From an uncultured Lentisphaeraceae bacterium (GTDB lineage: Bacteria; Verrucomicrobiota; Kiritimatiellia; RFP12; DVOR01), in contig CASEMQ010000034.1 in the NCBI GenBank assembly GCA_949289005.1, forward strand, positions 1-59,963: DNA of 59,963 nucleotides. The letters are read 5' to 3'. Shown here one piece after another: positions 1 through 8,081 of the stretch. Each line of letters starts with the position of its first letter. Position 1 is the stretch's first letter. Made by a program: the position numbers and the translations under genes. The notes beneath the pieces are model-generated. The model was not told where the DNA came from and did no database searches. It worked only from the letters and a program-made list of their open reading frames with translations.

Positions 1-174
1 CGCCGCGCGCGCGCCGTCGTCCTGGCGGCGATTCTTGCGCGGACGGTCGCGTCCTTGGCCATCGTTGGTGCGGTGCGCGTCTGCCGCGCCACGCGGCCCC
101 TTCGCCCCGCGCGGCGCCGCTTGCGCGGCCTCCCCCAGGCCAAGGGCATTCTTGAGTTTGGAAAGAAGACCCAT
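1..174 (-). CDS. N-terminal fragment of a basic, low-complexity protein (runs off the window)
   Basis: Reading on the minus strand from the ATG at 174, 58 codons stay open to the window edge. The start is chosen because a strong GGAGG ribosome site lies about 6 nt upstream. The protein begins MGLLSKLKNALGLGEAA and then becomes rich in Ala, Gly, Arg, Lys, Asp and Gln, as in the disordered ends of RNA-binding proteins or RNA helicases. No catalytic motif is visible, so no function is assigned. It lies downstream of rpsI on the same strand, behind a terminator. Confidence 0.5.
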   Translation of the reverse strand, partial: MGLLSKLKNALGLGEAAQAAPRGAKGPRGAADAHRTNDGQGRDRPRKNRRQDDGARAA

Positions 175-255
175 CGTGGCTTCCTCCTTCTGTGTAATGG
201 GTTTGCCCCAGGCTTAGGCGACCGCGCGGGCCGCCCGGGACTCCCGGGGAAAAGC

Positions 256-297
256 GAAAAAAGGGGCGACGTCCCTCTTCTGAAGACGTCCGCCCCC
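256..297 (-). terminator. Rho-independent terminator of the rplM-rpsI operon
   Basis: On the minus strand a GC-rich stem (GGGGCGGACGTC pairing with GACGTCGCCCC, one bulged base) is followed by six T. It lies about 45 bp after the rpsI stop and separates that operon from the next minus-strand gene. Confidence 0.8.
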
Positions 298-339
298 CTT
301 CGGAAACCGCGCGGGAAGCGCCGCGCGGCATTGCGGTGC

Positions 340-732
340 TTAGCGCTTCGAGAACTGGAAGCGGGCGCGGGCGCCGCGCTGGCCGGCTTTCTTGCGCTCC
401 TTCATGCGCGAATCGCGCGTCAGGCACCCGGCCTTCTTCAACACCTCGCGGAGGTTGGCGTCGAGCGCGCAGAGGGCGCGCGACAGCCCATGGCGCATGG
501 CACCCGCCTGGCCGGCGATGCCGCCGCCCTTGGCCGAGACCAACACGTCATATTTCCCCGCCAAGTCCGTCATCGCGAACGGCTGGTTGATGTAGGCGCG
601 CAGCGACTCGCTGGGAATGTAACGCTCCACCTCCACGCCATTCACGGTCCATTTGCCCGTGCCGGAAATCAGGCGCACGTGCGCCACGGCGGTTTTGCGA
701 CGACCCGTCGCCTTGGAAAGTTCGTTAGCCAT
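340..732 (-). CDS. rpsI: 30S ribosomal protein uS9
   Basis: 130-residue small-subunit protein whose C-terminal tail reaches the ribosomal P site and contacts initiator tRNA. The family motif GRRKTAVAHVRL is at residues 10-21. The basic tail ends FQFSKR; the S-K-R terminus is almost invariant in bacterial S9. Length is normal. The start MANELSKATG follows rplM by 25 bp, the usual rplM-rpsI order, so the two are almost certainly co-transcribed from the promoter upstream of rplM. A terminator follows at 256-297. Confidence 0.97.
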   Translation of the reverse strand: MANELSKATGRRKTAVAHVRLISGTGKWTVNGVEVERYIPSESLRAYINQPFAMTDLAGKYDVLVSAKGGGIAGQAGAMRHGLSRALCALDANLREVLKKAGCLTRDSRMKERKKAGQRGARARFQFSKR

Positions 733-757
733 TGCTCAAAGTTCCTTTCGCGCAGTC

Positions 758-1192
758 TCAGATGCTCAGCGGCTCGGGTTTTTGGGCCGCGTGCGGGTGT
801 TCGGCGCCCGCGTAGATTTTCAGGCGGGTCATGCGAATGTCCGCCGTGTTGTTCTTCGGCAGCATCCCCCAGACCGCGTGCTCGATGAGACGCTCCGGGT
901 TGCGCTCGCGAACCACCGAGGCCGGCGTCTTGGTCTGGCCGCCGCGCCACCCCGTGAAGTCCACATATTGCTTCTGCTCGTTTTTCTTGCCCGTCAACGC
1001 CACCTTCTGCGCGTTGATGACGATCACGAAAGCCCCCGTGTCCACCGAGGGCGCGTAATCCGCGCGATCCTTGCCGCGCAAAGCATTGGCCACCTTCACG
1101 GCCAGGCGGCCGAGAGGCTTGTCCGCAGCGTCCACGATGTACCACTTGCGGCTGTTGTTTTCGGGCAACTCAGGAAGAGTCGTCTTGGTCAT
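758..1192 (-). CDS. rplM: 50S ribosomal protein uL13
   Basis: 144-residue large-subunit assembly protein. The N-terminal RKWYIVDAADKPLGRLA block and the central YVDFTGWRGG segment are L13 signatures, and the length is typical (about 142-150). It is first in the rplM-rpsI operon. About 140 nt lie between the likely transcription start (near 1334) and the ATG; that leader is GC-rich and can form hairpins, so autoregulation like other L13 leaders is possible but not demonstrated. Confidence 0.97.
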   Translation of the reverse strand: MTKTTLPELPENNSRKWYIVDAADKPLGRLAVKVANALRGKDRADYAPSVDTGAFVIVINAQKVALTGKKNEQKQYVDFTGWRGGQTKTPASVVRERNPERLIEHAVWGMLPKNNTADIRMTRLKIYAGAEHPHAAQKPEPLSI

Positions 1193-1340
1193 GTCGATAC
1201 CCTGTCTTTCTGTTTCGTGCGCCCAATCCGCCCGCCTTCAACGATCCGGGGGGCCGGGGCGCCCGGTTGCGCGGGTTCTGCCGGAGCAAGGCATACAGGG
1301 AGTTCTTCGTGTGCCTCGCCAATCCCGCACAAGTCCCAAC

Positions 1341-1370
1341 ACAATAGCACATCCCACACGCGCATTGCAA
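1341..1370 (-). promoter_or_regulatory. Promoter of rplM-rpsI
   Basis: Minus strand: -35 TTGCAA (1370-1365), 18-bp spacer, -10 TATTGT (1346-1341) preceded by TGC, an extended -10. Predicted transcription start is near 1334. Confidence 0.7.
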
Positions 1371-1748
1371 CCACCCAGGAAAAATCGATGTCGTCCGGGG
1401 TGACTTTGCCCGGGGGCCGCGGATTCTCGGGCGGTTGCCGCCGACAAGCCTGCCAGTGTGTTCGGGGAGCGCAAAAGTCGCGGGAAGCCCGCACAAAGGA
1501 AACACAAAGGGCTTGGGAATGGGCTTCCCGACGAAAAGTGAACGGAGACCGGCGAACAGGGCGCCCGTCCATTGCCCATTGTGTCCGGGGAAGCGGGAAA
1601 GTGTCGATATGGGGCACGCCGGCGTCCTTTCTTGATTGCGGTTGTTTTGTTGCCCTTCATCTTGGCAAGGGCGCCGCTTTTTTTCGCCCGTCTCGCCTCG
1701 GTCATTACGTCGTGCAATTTCCCGAAGACGCAATTTTGCGTTGGAGGC

Positions 1749-1778
1749 TTGACGCATGGGGAGGGAGTGTGCTATTCT
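1749..1778 (+). promoter_or_regulatory. Promoter of rpmE
   Basis: -35 TTGACG (1749-1754), 18-bp spacer, -10 TATTCT (1773-1778), with TGC directly before the -10. The transcript would start about 30 nt before the rpmE ATG and carry the GAAAGG ribosome site at 1799-1804. Confidence 0.75.
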
Positions 1779-1814
1779 TGCGTGACTTTTTGAGTGCGAA
1801 AGGCTTTGTGTACC

Positions 1815-2018
1815 ATGAAGAAAGACATCCATCCCAAGTATGAGGACGCGACCATCACCTGCGCGTGCGGCAATGTCATCCACACCCGCTCCACCGTCAA
1901 GGCGATGACCTGCAACGTCTGCTCGGCCTGCCATCCCTACTACACGGGCAAGAAGACCGTGATGGACACGGAAGGGCGCATCGACAAGTTCATGCAGCGC
2001 TACGGCAAGAAGAAATAA
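1815..2018 (+). CDS. rpmE: 50S ribosomal protein bL31 (zinc-binding form)
   Basis: 67-residue large-subunit protein. The start is MKKDIHPKY, the conserved beginning of bL31, rather than an upstream in-frame ATG at 1794. Cysteines at 16, 18, 36 and 39 (C-x-C and C-x2-C followed by HP) make this the zinc-binding C+ type. YYTGKK near residue 42 is also typical. It has its own promoter and is followed by a strong terminator. Confidence 0.95.
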   Translation: MKKDIHPKYEDATITCACGNVIHTRSTVKAMTCNVCSACHPYYTGKKTVMDTEGRIDKFMQRYGKKK

Positions 2019-2041
2019 GCCGCGCCGCCCTGTCGGACGAG

Positions 2042-2080
2042 ACCGGCCAGCGCTTCGCGCGCCGTGCCGGTTTTTCTTTT
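2042..2080 (+). terminator. Rho-independent terminator after rpmE
   Basis: ACCGGC and GCCGGT arms enclose an inner GCGC/GCGC hairpin and are followed by TTTTTCTTTT. It ends 12 bp before the prfA start codon, so prfA must be reached by read-through or by a promoter I could not identify. Confidence 0.8.
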
Positions 2081-2092
2081 CCCGTGCAGCCC

Positions 2093-3175
2093 ATGTCGTC
2101 GATTGACCGTGCCCAGCTTGCCGCCCGCCTTGCCGCGTTGCCTGAGGCGGAGGCAGCGTTGGCGGATCCCGCCGTGGCGGGGGACGCCGCGCGTTATCGC
2201 GCGGCGTTGCGGCGCCACGCGGCGTTGCGGCGCATCGAGGCGGCCGCGCGGGAATGGGAGGCGCTCACGGACGCGGCCGCGCAGGCGCGGGAGTCGCTGG
2301 ACGACCCGGAGTTGGCGGGGCTGGCGCGGGCGGAGCTGGCGGAGGCGGAGGCGCGCCTGCCGGAGGCGGAGCGGCGGCTCTTGCAGACGCTTTTGCCGGA
2401 GGATCCGTTGGACGCGCGGGACGCAATGTTGGAAATCCGCGCGGGCACGGGCGGCGAGGAGGCGGCGCTCTTCGCGGCGGATCTCTTCCGGATGTATGGG
2501 CGTTGGGCTGAGGCGAATGGCTACGCCATCACGCCGATGGACGCCTCGCCGACCGAGCTGGGCGGTTTCAAGGAGGTGGTCTTTTCCGTCTCGGGCGGCG
2601 AAAGGCCGTATGGGCGGTTGCGTTTCGAGAGTGGCGGCCACCGCGTGCAGCGTGTCCCGGTCACCGAGGCGCAGGGGCGTATCCACACCTCCGCCGCCAC
2701 CGTCGTCGTTCTGCCGGTCGCCGATGCGGAGGATGATTTGGTCTTGCCGGAGAGTGAGTTGCGCATCGACATCTTCTGCGCGGGCGGGCATGGGGGGCAA
2801 GGCGTGAACACCACCTATTCCGCGGTCCGCGTCACCCACTTGCCTACGGGGCTCACCGCGCAGTGCCAGGATGAGCGTAGCCAGCATCGCAACAAGGAGA
2901 AGGCGCTCGCCGTGCTCAAGGCGCGTATTCTCGATGCCCGCCGCGCCGAGGCCGAGGCAGCCGCCGGCGCCACGCGCCTCACGCTCCGCGGCAGCGGCGA
3001 CCGTTCCCAGCGCATCCGCACCTACAACTTCCCGCAAAACCGTCTCACCGACCATCGCATCGGCCTCACGCTTTACGCGCTTGACCGAGTGATGGCGGGC
3101 GATCTCAACCCCGTGCTCGACCGCCTGGAGGCGTTCGACCTCACCCAGCGCCTACAGGCCGCGCAGGAGGGCTGA
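2093..3175 (+). CDS. prfA: Peptide chain release factor 1
   Basis: 360 residues, the standard RF1 length. It recognises UAA and UAG and triggers peptidyl-tRNA hydrolysis. The codon-recognition tripeptide of the RF1 P-x-T type appears as PVT in RVPVTEAQGRIHTSA, which separates it from RF2 (SPF). The catalytic GGQ lies in GGHGGQGVNTTYSAVR at about residue 235; the H before GGQ replaces the more common A or P. The start MSSIDRAQLA gives the family length, although no clear ribosome site precedes it and the rpmE terminator lies immediately upstream. The gene after it begins 1 bp past the stop. Confidence 0.95.
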   Translation: MSSIDRAQLAARLAALPEAEAALADPAVAGDAARYRAALRRHAALRRIEAAAREWEALTDAAAQARESLDDPELAGLARAELAEAEARLPEAERRLLQTLLPEDPLDARDAMLEIRAGTGGEEAALFAADLFRMYGRWAEANGYAITPMDASPTELGGFKEVVFSVSGGERPYGRLRFESGGHRVQRVPVTEAQGRIHTSAATVVVLPVADAEDDLVLPESELRIDIFCAGGHGGQGVNTTYSAVRVTHLPTGLTAQCQDERSQHRNKEKALAVLKARILDARRAEAEAAAGATRLTLRGSGDRSQRIRTYNFPQNRLTDHRIGLTLYALDRVMAGDLNPVLDRLEAFDLTQRLQAAQEG

Positions 3176-3176
3176 C

Positions 3177-4013
3177 ATGGGCTGCATCCTCAAGTTTCTC
3201 CTTCTCTCCTGGCTGCTCACCCTGGCCTGGAACCATCTGATCCTGCCGCTCTTCCGGAACGCCTCGCGCCAGCAACCGCCGCCCGACGGCGACGATACCT
3301 CCCGCGCCGATGCCTATGCCGACAATCGCCGCCGTTACCTGAGCCTGCTCATGCCCCTGCTCGCCAAGATCGCCAAGGCCGACGGCCGCGTTTCCGAACG
3401 CGAAATCTCGGGCATCGAGACCATCTTCCGCGAGCTCAATCTCACCCCGGACGAACGCCGCCTCGCCACTCGCATCTTCGCCGAAAGCAAGGATACGCCC
3501 GAGCAATTCGACCTGGCCGCGCGCGCCTTCGCCGCCGCCTGCGCCAACTTTGAGCTCCGCGTCATCACCTTCCAATTCCTCGCCCGCGTGGCCTGCGCCG
3601 ACGGCACGATCTCCCCGCGCGAACGTGCCATGCTCGCCCGTGCCGCGCGCTTCTTCGGCCTGCCCGATTTCTTGGCCGCGCAAATCCTCGCCAACATCGC
3701 CGGCCGCCGCTTTTGGTATTCTGACACAAACGGCGGCCCCGGCGGCGGCTCCGGCTTCGGCGGCGGTGACCGTTACCGCCGGCGGAGCGCCCCCCCGCCC
3801 CGCCCCGCCGAGCCAACCCGCGCCGACGACCTTGCCCTCCTCGGTCTCCCCCAAGACGCCTCCGACGACGCCATCCGCAAAGCCTACCGCCAAAAGGTCA
3901 AGGAACTCCACCCCGACCGTCTCCAAGCGCAGGGCCTCCCCGAATCCATGCTCAAACAGGCCACCGAGCGCATGGCCGCCATCAATGCCGCTTACGCCCG
4001 CCTCGTCAAGTAA
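3177..4013 (+). CDS. djlA: Membrane-anchored TerB/J-domain protein (DjlA-like co-chaperone)
   Basis: 278 residues: an N-terminal membrane segment at about 4-24, a helical TerB-like domain at about 50-175 with the acidic ADGRVSEREI and ADGTISPRER repeats, a Gly-rich linker, and a C-terminal J domain at about 215-278 with the HPD tripeptide at 245-247. This is the layout of DjlA, which stimulates the ATPase of DnaK from the inner membrane. It starts 1 bp after the prfA stop, so translational coupling is likely. Confidence 0.85.
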   Translation: MGCILKFLLLSWLLTLAWNHLILPLFRNASRQQPPPDGDDTSRADAYADNRRRYLSLLMPLLAKIAKADGRVSEREISGIETIFRELNLTPDERRLATRIFAESKDTPEQFDLAARAFAAACANFELRVITFQFLARVACADGTISPRERAMLARAARFFGLPDFLAAQILANIAGRRFWYSDTNGGPGGGSGFGGGDRYRRRSAPPPRPAEPTRADDLALLGLPQDASDDAIRKAYRQKVKELHPDRLQAQGLPESMLKQATERMAAINAAYARLVK

Positions 4014-4092
4014 CCCTTTCGCCGTCTGGGCGGGCGGTTCTGCGCCCGTGCGGCGGTTCTGGTATCATAGGGGGCGAAAGGAACGACGCGGA

Positions 4093-5010
4093 ATGGCACT
4101 TTACGGAAATCTTTTGGAGACGATCGGCGACACGCCGTTGGTTCGGTTGGCGCGGTTCGGCGAGGGCGCGGCTGAGATTTACGCGAAGCTGGAGGCGCGC
4201 AACCCGGGCGGGAGCGTAAAGGATCGCGTGGGTGTGGCGATGATCGAGGCCGCCGAGCGCGCGGGAGTGTTGCGCCCCGGCGCGTTGATCATCGAGCCCA
4301 CCAGCGGCAACACGGGCATCGGCTTGGCCGTGGCCGCCGCCGTCAAGGGTTATCGCCTCATCCTGACCATGCCCGAGACGATGAGCGTGGAGCGGCGCAA
4401 ACTCTTGGCCGCCTATGGCGCCGATTTGGTGCTGACGCCCGGCGAGGAGGGCATGGCCGGCGCCATCGACCGGGCCGAGGCCATCCGCGCCGCCAACCCG
4501 GGCAGCTTCATTCCCCAACAGTTCGAGAATCCCGCCAACCCCGCCGCGCACGAGGTCACCACCGGCCCGGAAATCTTGCGCGACCTCGGCGGCGCGCCCG
4601 ACGTCTTCGTCGCGGGCGTCGGCACGGGCGGGACGCTCACCGGGGTGGGGCGGGCGTTGCGCCGCGCCGACCCGGCCGTCGAGATCGTCGCCGTCGAGCC
4701 GGCCGATTCCGCCGTGCTGGGCGGCCGGCCCGCCGGCCCCCACAAGTTGCAGGGCATTGGCGCGGGCTTTGTGCCCAAGACGCTTGACCGTTCGCTCATT
4801 TCGCGCGTCATCGCCGTCACCGACGACGAGGCCGGCACCGCCGCCCACGACGTGGCGCGTGCCGAGGGGTTGCTCTGCGGCATCTCCGGCGGCGCGGCCC
4901 TCCATGCCGCGCGCCTCATCGCTCGCGACCCGGCCTACGCCGGCAAGCGCATTGTCACGATTTTGCCCGACGGCGGCGACCGTTATCTCTCCACGTGGCT
5001 CTGGGATTGA
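4093..5010 (+). CDS. cysK: Cysteine synthase (O-acetylserine sulfhydrylase)
   Basis: 305-residue PLP enzyme making cysteine from O-acetylserine and sulfide. The PLP lysine is K43 in GGSVKDRVG; the substrate loop TSGNTGIG is at about residue 73; GVGTGGT, the phosphate-binding loop, is at about 176. Length is standard. The start is the ATG preceded by GAAAGGAAC at about 10 nt. A possible -10 (TATCAT, 4063-4068) precedes it without a good -35. It is first in a four-gene unit with gaps of 3 bp or less, all plus strand. Confidence 0.93.
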   Translation: MALYGNLLETIGDTPLVRLARFGEGAAEIYAKLEARNPGGSVKDRVGVAMIEAAERAGVLRPGALIIEPTSGNTGIGLAVAAAVKGYRLILTMPETMSVERRKLLAAYGADLVLTPGEEGMAGAIDRAEAIRAANPGSFIPQQFENPANPAAHEVTTGPEILRDLGGAPDVFVAGVGTGGTLTGVGRALRRADPAVEIVAVEPADSAVLGGRPAGPHKLQGIGAGFVPKTLDRSLISRVIAVTDDEAGTAAHDVARAEGLLCGISGGAALHAARLIARDPAYAGKRIVTILPDGGDRYLSTWLWD

Positions 5011-5013
5011 ACC

Positions 5014-5667
5014 ATGGACGCACCGACACTCTTCTTTGACCTGGACGGCACGCTTATCGACTCGCGCGCCGACATCGCCCATAGCGTGAACCTCACCCGC
5101 GCCGATTACGGATTGCCGCCGCTTCCCCTCGATGCCATCACCAAGATGGTCGGCAACGGCGCGCGTCAGCTCATGCTCCGCGCCATGCCCGAACATGCCG
5201 ACATCATCGACGAGCTGGTGGCGAACAACCGCCGCCAATATGCCGAGCATCTCGTGGTTCACACCTTTGTCTATCCCGGCGTGCCTGAGGGCTTGGCCGA
5301 ATTGCGGGCGATGGGCTGCCGCATGGCCGTCACCTCCAACAAGACCTCCACGCATATCCCGCGCATTTTGAGGACGCTCGGCATCCTGAAATACTTCGAC
5401 GTGACGGTCGGCGGCGGCGATGTGCCCGACCTCAAGCCTGACCCGGCGCTTCTTTTCCTCGCCGCCAAGAAGATGGGGCACGCTGTCTGCCCCAACGATT
5501 GGGTCATCGGCGATCATTACACCGATTTGGAGGTGGGGCGCCGCGCCGGCGTCAAGGTCTGCCACTGCGCCTATGGTTTCGGCCAGCCCCGCGGCGAGCA
5601 TTTCGACGTGGAGGTGCGCGACCTGCGCGAGTTCGCCGCCTATCTGCGGGGGGGCCGCCCGGCATGA
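5014..5667 (+). CDS. gph: Phosphoglycolate phosphatase (HAD family)
   Basis: 217 residues with all HAD motifs: FDLDGTLID (nucleophile D9, acid/base D11), TSNK (motif II), K in LKPDP (motif III) and GDHYTDLE (motif IV). The small helical cap after motif I fits the Gph/PgpB-like class that hydrolyses 2-phosphoglycolate, but HAD substrate range cannot be read from sequence. It begins 3 bp after cysK and overlaps the next gene by 4 bp (ATGA), so it is translated as part of the operon. Confidence 0.85.
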   Translation: MDAPTLFFDLDGTLIDSRADIAHSVNLTRADYGLPPLPLDAITKMVGNGARQLMLRAMPEHADIIDELVANNRRQYAEHLVVHTFVYPGVPEGLAELRAMGCRMAVTSNKTSTHIPRILRTLGILKYFDVTVGGGDVPDLKPDPALLFLAAKKMGHAVCPNDWVIGDHYTDLEVGRRAGVKVCHCAYGFGQPRGEHFDVEVRDLREFAAYLRGGRPA

Positions 5668-6488
5668 CCCTGCGGGGCGCGGCAGTCTGGCTCCTGGGCG
5701 CAGCCCTCTTGGCCGCCACCCTCGGCGCGGGGGCCTGCCTCACGCGGCGCGCCATTCCCCCCACCGTCGGCGCCGACAGCCCCGCGCTCGCGACGCTCTT
5801 GGTGGCGTTGGGCGGCGCGCGCGGCATCCTCTCCGAGATTCTCTGGTGGCGCATTGCCGACCTGCAGCGGCAGAGCCGCTACGCGGAGTTGATCCCCCTC
5901 ACGGATTTGTTGGTGACGCTCGACCCCGCCTCGCCCGATGCTTGGGCCTACAACGCCTGGAACCTGGCCTATAACGTCAGTGCCGCCCACCAAGACCCGG
6001 CGGAGCGCTGGCGCTGGGTCACCCGCGGGTTGGCCTTGCTCGACCGCGGTCTCCGCGTCGCCCCCACCTCCCAGACGCTCCTGCGCCAGATCGGCTGGAT
6101 TTGGGAGGACAAAATCGGCAGCGACAACGACGCGGCCGCCCCCCACTACCGTGCACAAGTCCCCGCCCTGCCGCCGCCCGAGGGCGCGGAGGCTTTCGCC
6201 AAGCGCTTGGGGCATGCGGAGTGGGGGCGCCCCATCGTCCGCGCTGTCTATTGGTACGACCGCGCCCGTTACCCGCGCGACACCCTTCGCGCCACGCTCA
6301 TCCTGCTGCGGCAGGATCCGGCCCACGCCGCGGATTACCTCCCTTATTTGTTGGGCGTCGCCCGCGCCGCTTGGCCGGACCTTGCCCCTGCGCAGGCCGC
6401 GCAGGTCCGCGCCATCGTGGCCGAGGCCGCCGCGGCTTTCCCGGACAACCCCGCCCCCAAAGCCTTCCTCAAGGAGACCGCGCCATGA
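5664..6488 (+). CDS. Membrane-anchored helical-repeat (TPR-like) protein, function unknown
   Basis: 274 residues with an N-terminal membrane segment at about 5-25 (alanine/leucine-rich), then a mostly helical soluble part. The spacing of W, Y, A and P (for example LDPASPDAWAYNAWNLAYN) looks like tetratricopeptide repeats. No catalytic motif is seen. It overlaps gph and the exonuclease gene by ATGA junctions on both sides, so all three are probably made in fixed ratio. The N-terminus and repeats suggest an envelope scaffold, but this is inference. Confidence 0.6.
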   Translation: MTLRGAAVWLLGAALLAATLGAGACLTRRAIPPTVGADSPALATLLVALGGARGILSEILWWRIADLQRQSRYAELIPLTDLLVTLDPASPDAWAYNAWNLAYNVSAAHQDPAERWRWVTRGLALLDRGLRVAPTSQTLLRQIGWIWEDKIGSDNDAAAPHYRAQVPALPPPEGAEAFAKRLGHAEWGRPIVRAVYWYDRARYPRDTLRATLILLRQDPAHAADYLPYLLGVARAAWPDLAPAQAAQVRAIVAEAAAAFPDNPAPKAFLKETAP

Positions 6489-7363
6489 TTCGTGCCATCG
6501 GCGACCCCGTCGTCGCCTTCGACTGTGAGTGGATTCCCGACGCCAACGCCGCGCGCCTGCTCGTGCGCGACGCCGAGGGACTCGACGAGCCCGCGCTTTT
6601 GCGCCGCCTCTGGGAACTCAATGGCGCCACCGAGGCCGAGCCCCGCCCCTTCGTCCGCCTTATGCAGAGCCGCGTCGTCTCCATCGCCATGGTCATGCGC
6701 CTGGCGCCCAAACGCCCCGGCGGCACCCCCGAGATCCGCCTCACTTGGCTCCCCCGCGCCCCCGAGGACCCTGCCTCGCGCGAGGAACGCAAGGTCATCG
6801 GCAGCTTCCTGGCCGCCATCGGTCGCGCCCAGCCCCAGCTCGTCGGCTTCAACTCCCGCGCCTCCGACCTCCGCATTCTTGCCCAACGAGCCCTCGCCCT
6901 CGGCATCCCCGCCAAAGGCTTCCTCAACCGCCCCCCCAAGCCTTGGGAGGGCAACGACTATTTCGCGCGTGACAACGACTGCTCCATCGACCTCATGGAC
7001 CTCATCGCCGGCGGCTTCGGCGGCCGCAACGCCGCCGTCTCCCTCCACGAGGCCGCCACCCTCTGCGGCATCCCCGGCAAGTTCGACGCGCACGGCGACC
7101 AAGTCCTCGACCTCTGGGAGGCCGGCCGCTTCCGCGAAATTGTCCAGTACAACTGCTTCGACGCCATCTCCACCTACCTCCTCTGGCTCCGCCTCGCCTG
7201 GATCTCCGGTCGCTTCACCACCGACGAATACGAAAACGAACAGGCCCTCCTCCGCGACACCCTCATGGGCCTCTGCGACAGTCCCGACACCGCCTTCCTC
7301 GAAGCCTACCTCACCGAGTGGGACCGTCTCACCGACCTCCGCGAGCAAATGGCCGAACGGTAA
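6485..7363 (+). CDS. Predicted 3'-5' exonuclease, PolB exonuclease-like (DEDDy)
   Basis: 292 residues resembling the stand-alone exonuclease family related to the proofreading domain of DNA polymerase B. Motif I is AFDCEW (D13, E15), motif II is in LVGFNSRASDLRIL (N and D at about 120-125), and motif III is YNCFDAIST (Y-x3-D) at about 221. These residues would bind two metal ions. It is last in the cysK operon and overlaps the preceding gene by 4 bp. Its biological substrate is unknown. Confidence 0.75.
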   Translation: MIRAIGDPVVAFDCEWIPDANAARLLVRDAEGLDEPALLRRLWELNGATEAEPRPFVRLMQSRVVSIAMVMRLAPKRPGGTPEIRLTWLPRAPEDPASREERKVIGSFLAAIGRAQPQLVGFNSRASDLRILAQRALALGIPAKGFLNRPPKPWEGNDYFARDNDCSIDLMDLIAGGFGGRNAAVSLHEAATLCGIPGKFDAHGDQVLDLWEAGRFREIVQYNCFDAISTYLLWLRLAWISGRFTTDEYENEQALLRDTLMGLCDSPDTAFLEAYLTEWDRLTDLREQMAER

Positions 7364-7468
7364 GCACACGTCCGCGCGCCCGCACCGCGTGGCAAAAATC
7401 TTCCATTGTCCCACACCGCGCCCCGCAGGGGCGCCCTGTTCGCTGTCCACTGTCTTCTGTCCGCCCAT

Positions 7469-7478
7469 TTGCTATACT
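7469..7478 (+). promoter_or_regulatory. Extended -10 promoter 6 nt from the start of the tad-locus leader gene
   Basis: TGC followed by TATACT (7473-7478), then GTCGCC and ATG at 7485. Transcription would start at or next to the start codon, so the mRNA may be leaderless. The -35 is weak. A GCGCCCC-GCA-GGGGCGC hairpin lies just upstream at about 7415-7432. Confidence 0.55.
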
Positions 7479-7484
7479 GTCGCC

Positions 7485-8081
7485 ATGAACGCGTTGCGCA
7501 ATCGATACGTGAAGAAGGCGTTGTTGCTGGGTTTTCTGGCGGCGGCGGGCATTTTGGCCTTTGAGGTCTTTGGGGACGTTTTCCTGACGTTGGGGGGAAA
7601 GACGCCGGAGGAGACGTTGGCGTTGTTGCGCGCCGAGCAGCTGATGACGCAGACGATCGAGGTGAACGGGCGGACGGTGACGGCTGAGGTGTGGCGGCTG
7701 CCGCCGACGTCGAGCGCGGATCCGTTGCGGAAGGTGGCGGGCGGCGGGCGGCTGTTGGTGGTGGGCAAGGTGGTCTATCTTTTCAACGAGAGCCAGCGGG
7801 CGGCGCGCGGGCAGTGCGCATGGCCTGAGGATGTGCCGCGCTGGCCGGCGGAGCCGGATTATGTGGTGGACGCGGGGACGGCGCGGTTTGTCTGCGGCGT
7901 CTCGGCGCAGGCGCCCGGGGCGCTTTACGCGGCGTTGGCGGCGGACGCGCGGGCGAAGGGGTGGGAGGCGTTGGGCGGGCAGGTTTGGCAGAAGGGCCGC
8001 GAGACGCTGATCGCGCACGCGGCCGAGTCGCGGCGTGGCACGGAGGCCGTGTTGGTGGTGCAAAGGAATCCTCGGCAATGA
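7485..8081 (+). CDS. Unknown membrane-anchored protein heading the tad locus
   Basis: 198 residues with one N-terminal membrane segment at about 11-31 after a basic MNALRNRYVKK start, then a soluble domain with two cysteines (in GQCAWPED and RFVCGVS). I do not recognise the family. It overlaps cpaB by 4 bp (ATGA), so it belongs to the tad operon and may be a pilus assembly component. Start by position directly behind the promoter; no ribosome site is visible, consistent with a leaderless message. Confidence 0.65.
   Translation: MNALRNRYVKKALLLGFLAAAGILAFEVFGDVFLTLGGKTPEETLALLRAEQLMTQTIEVNGRTVTAEVWRLPPTSSADPLRKVAGGGRLLVVGKVVYLFNESQRAARGQCAWPEDVPRWPAEPDYVVDAGTARFVCGVSAQAPGALYAALAADARAKGWEALGGQVWQKGRETLIAHAAESRRGTEAVLVVQRNPRQ

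Larger units (their letters stand above)
1193..1814. other. 622-bp divergent intergenic region between rplM and rpmE
   Basis: It holds the rplM promoter and leader on the minus strand (1193-1370) and the rpmE promoter on the plus strand (1749-1778). The middle part (about 1400-1740) has no convincing gene. It does contain short words shared with other gaps: GTGTCCGGGGAA at about 1581 (also at 32840) and a GCCGGCGTCC-containing block near 1617 (also near 36550). Confidence 0.5.
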
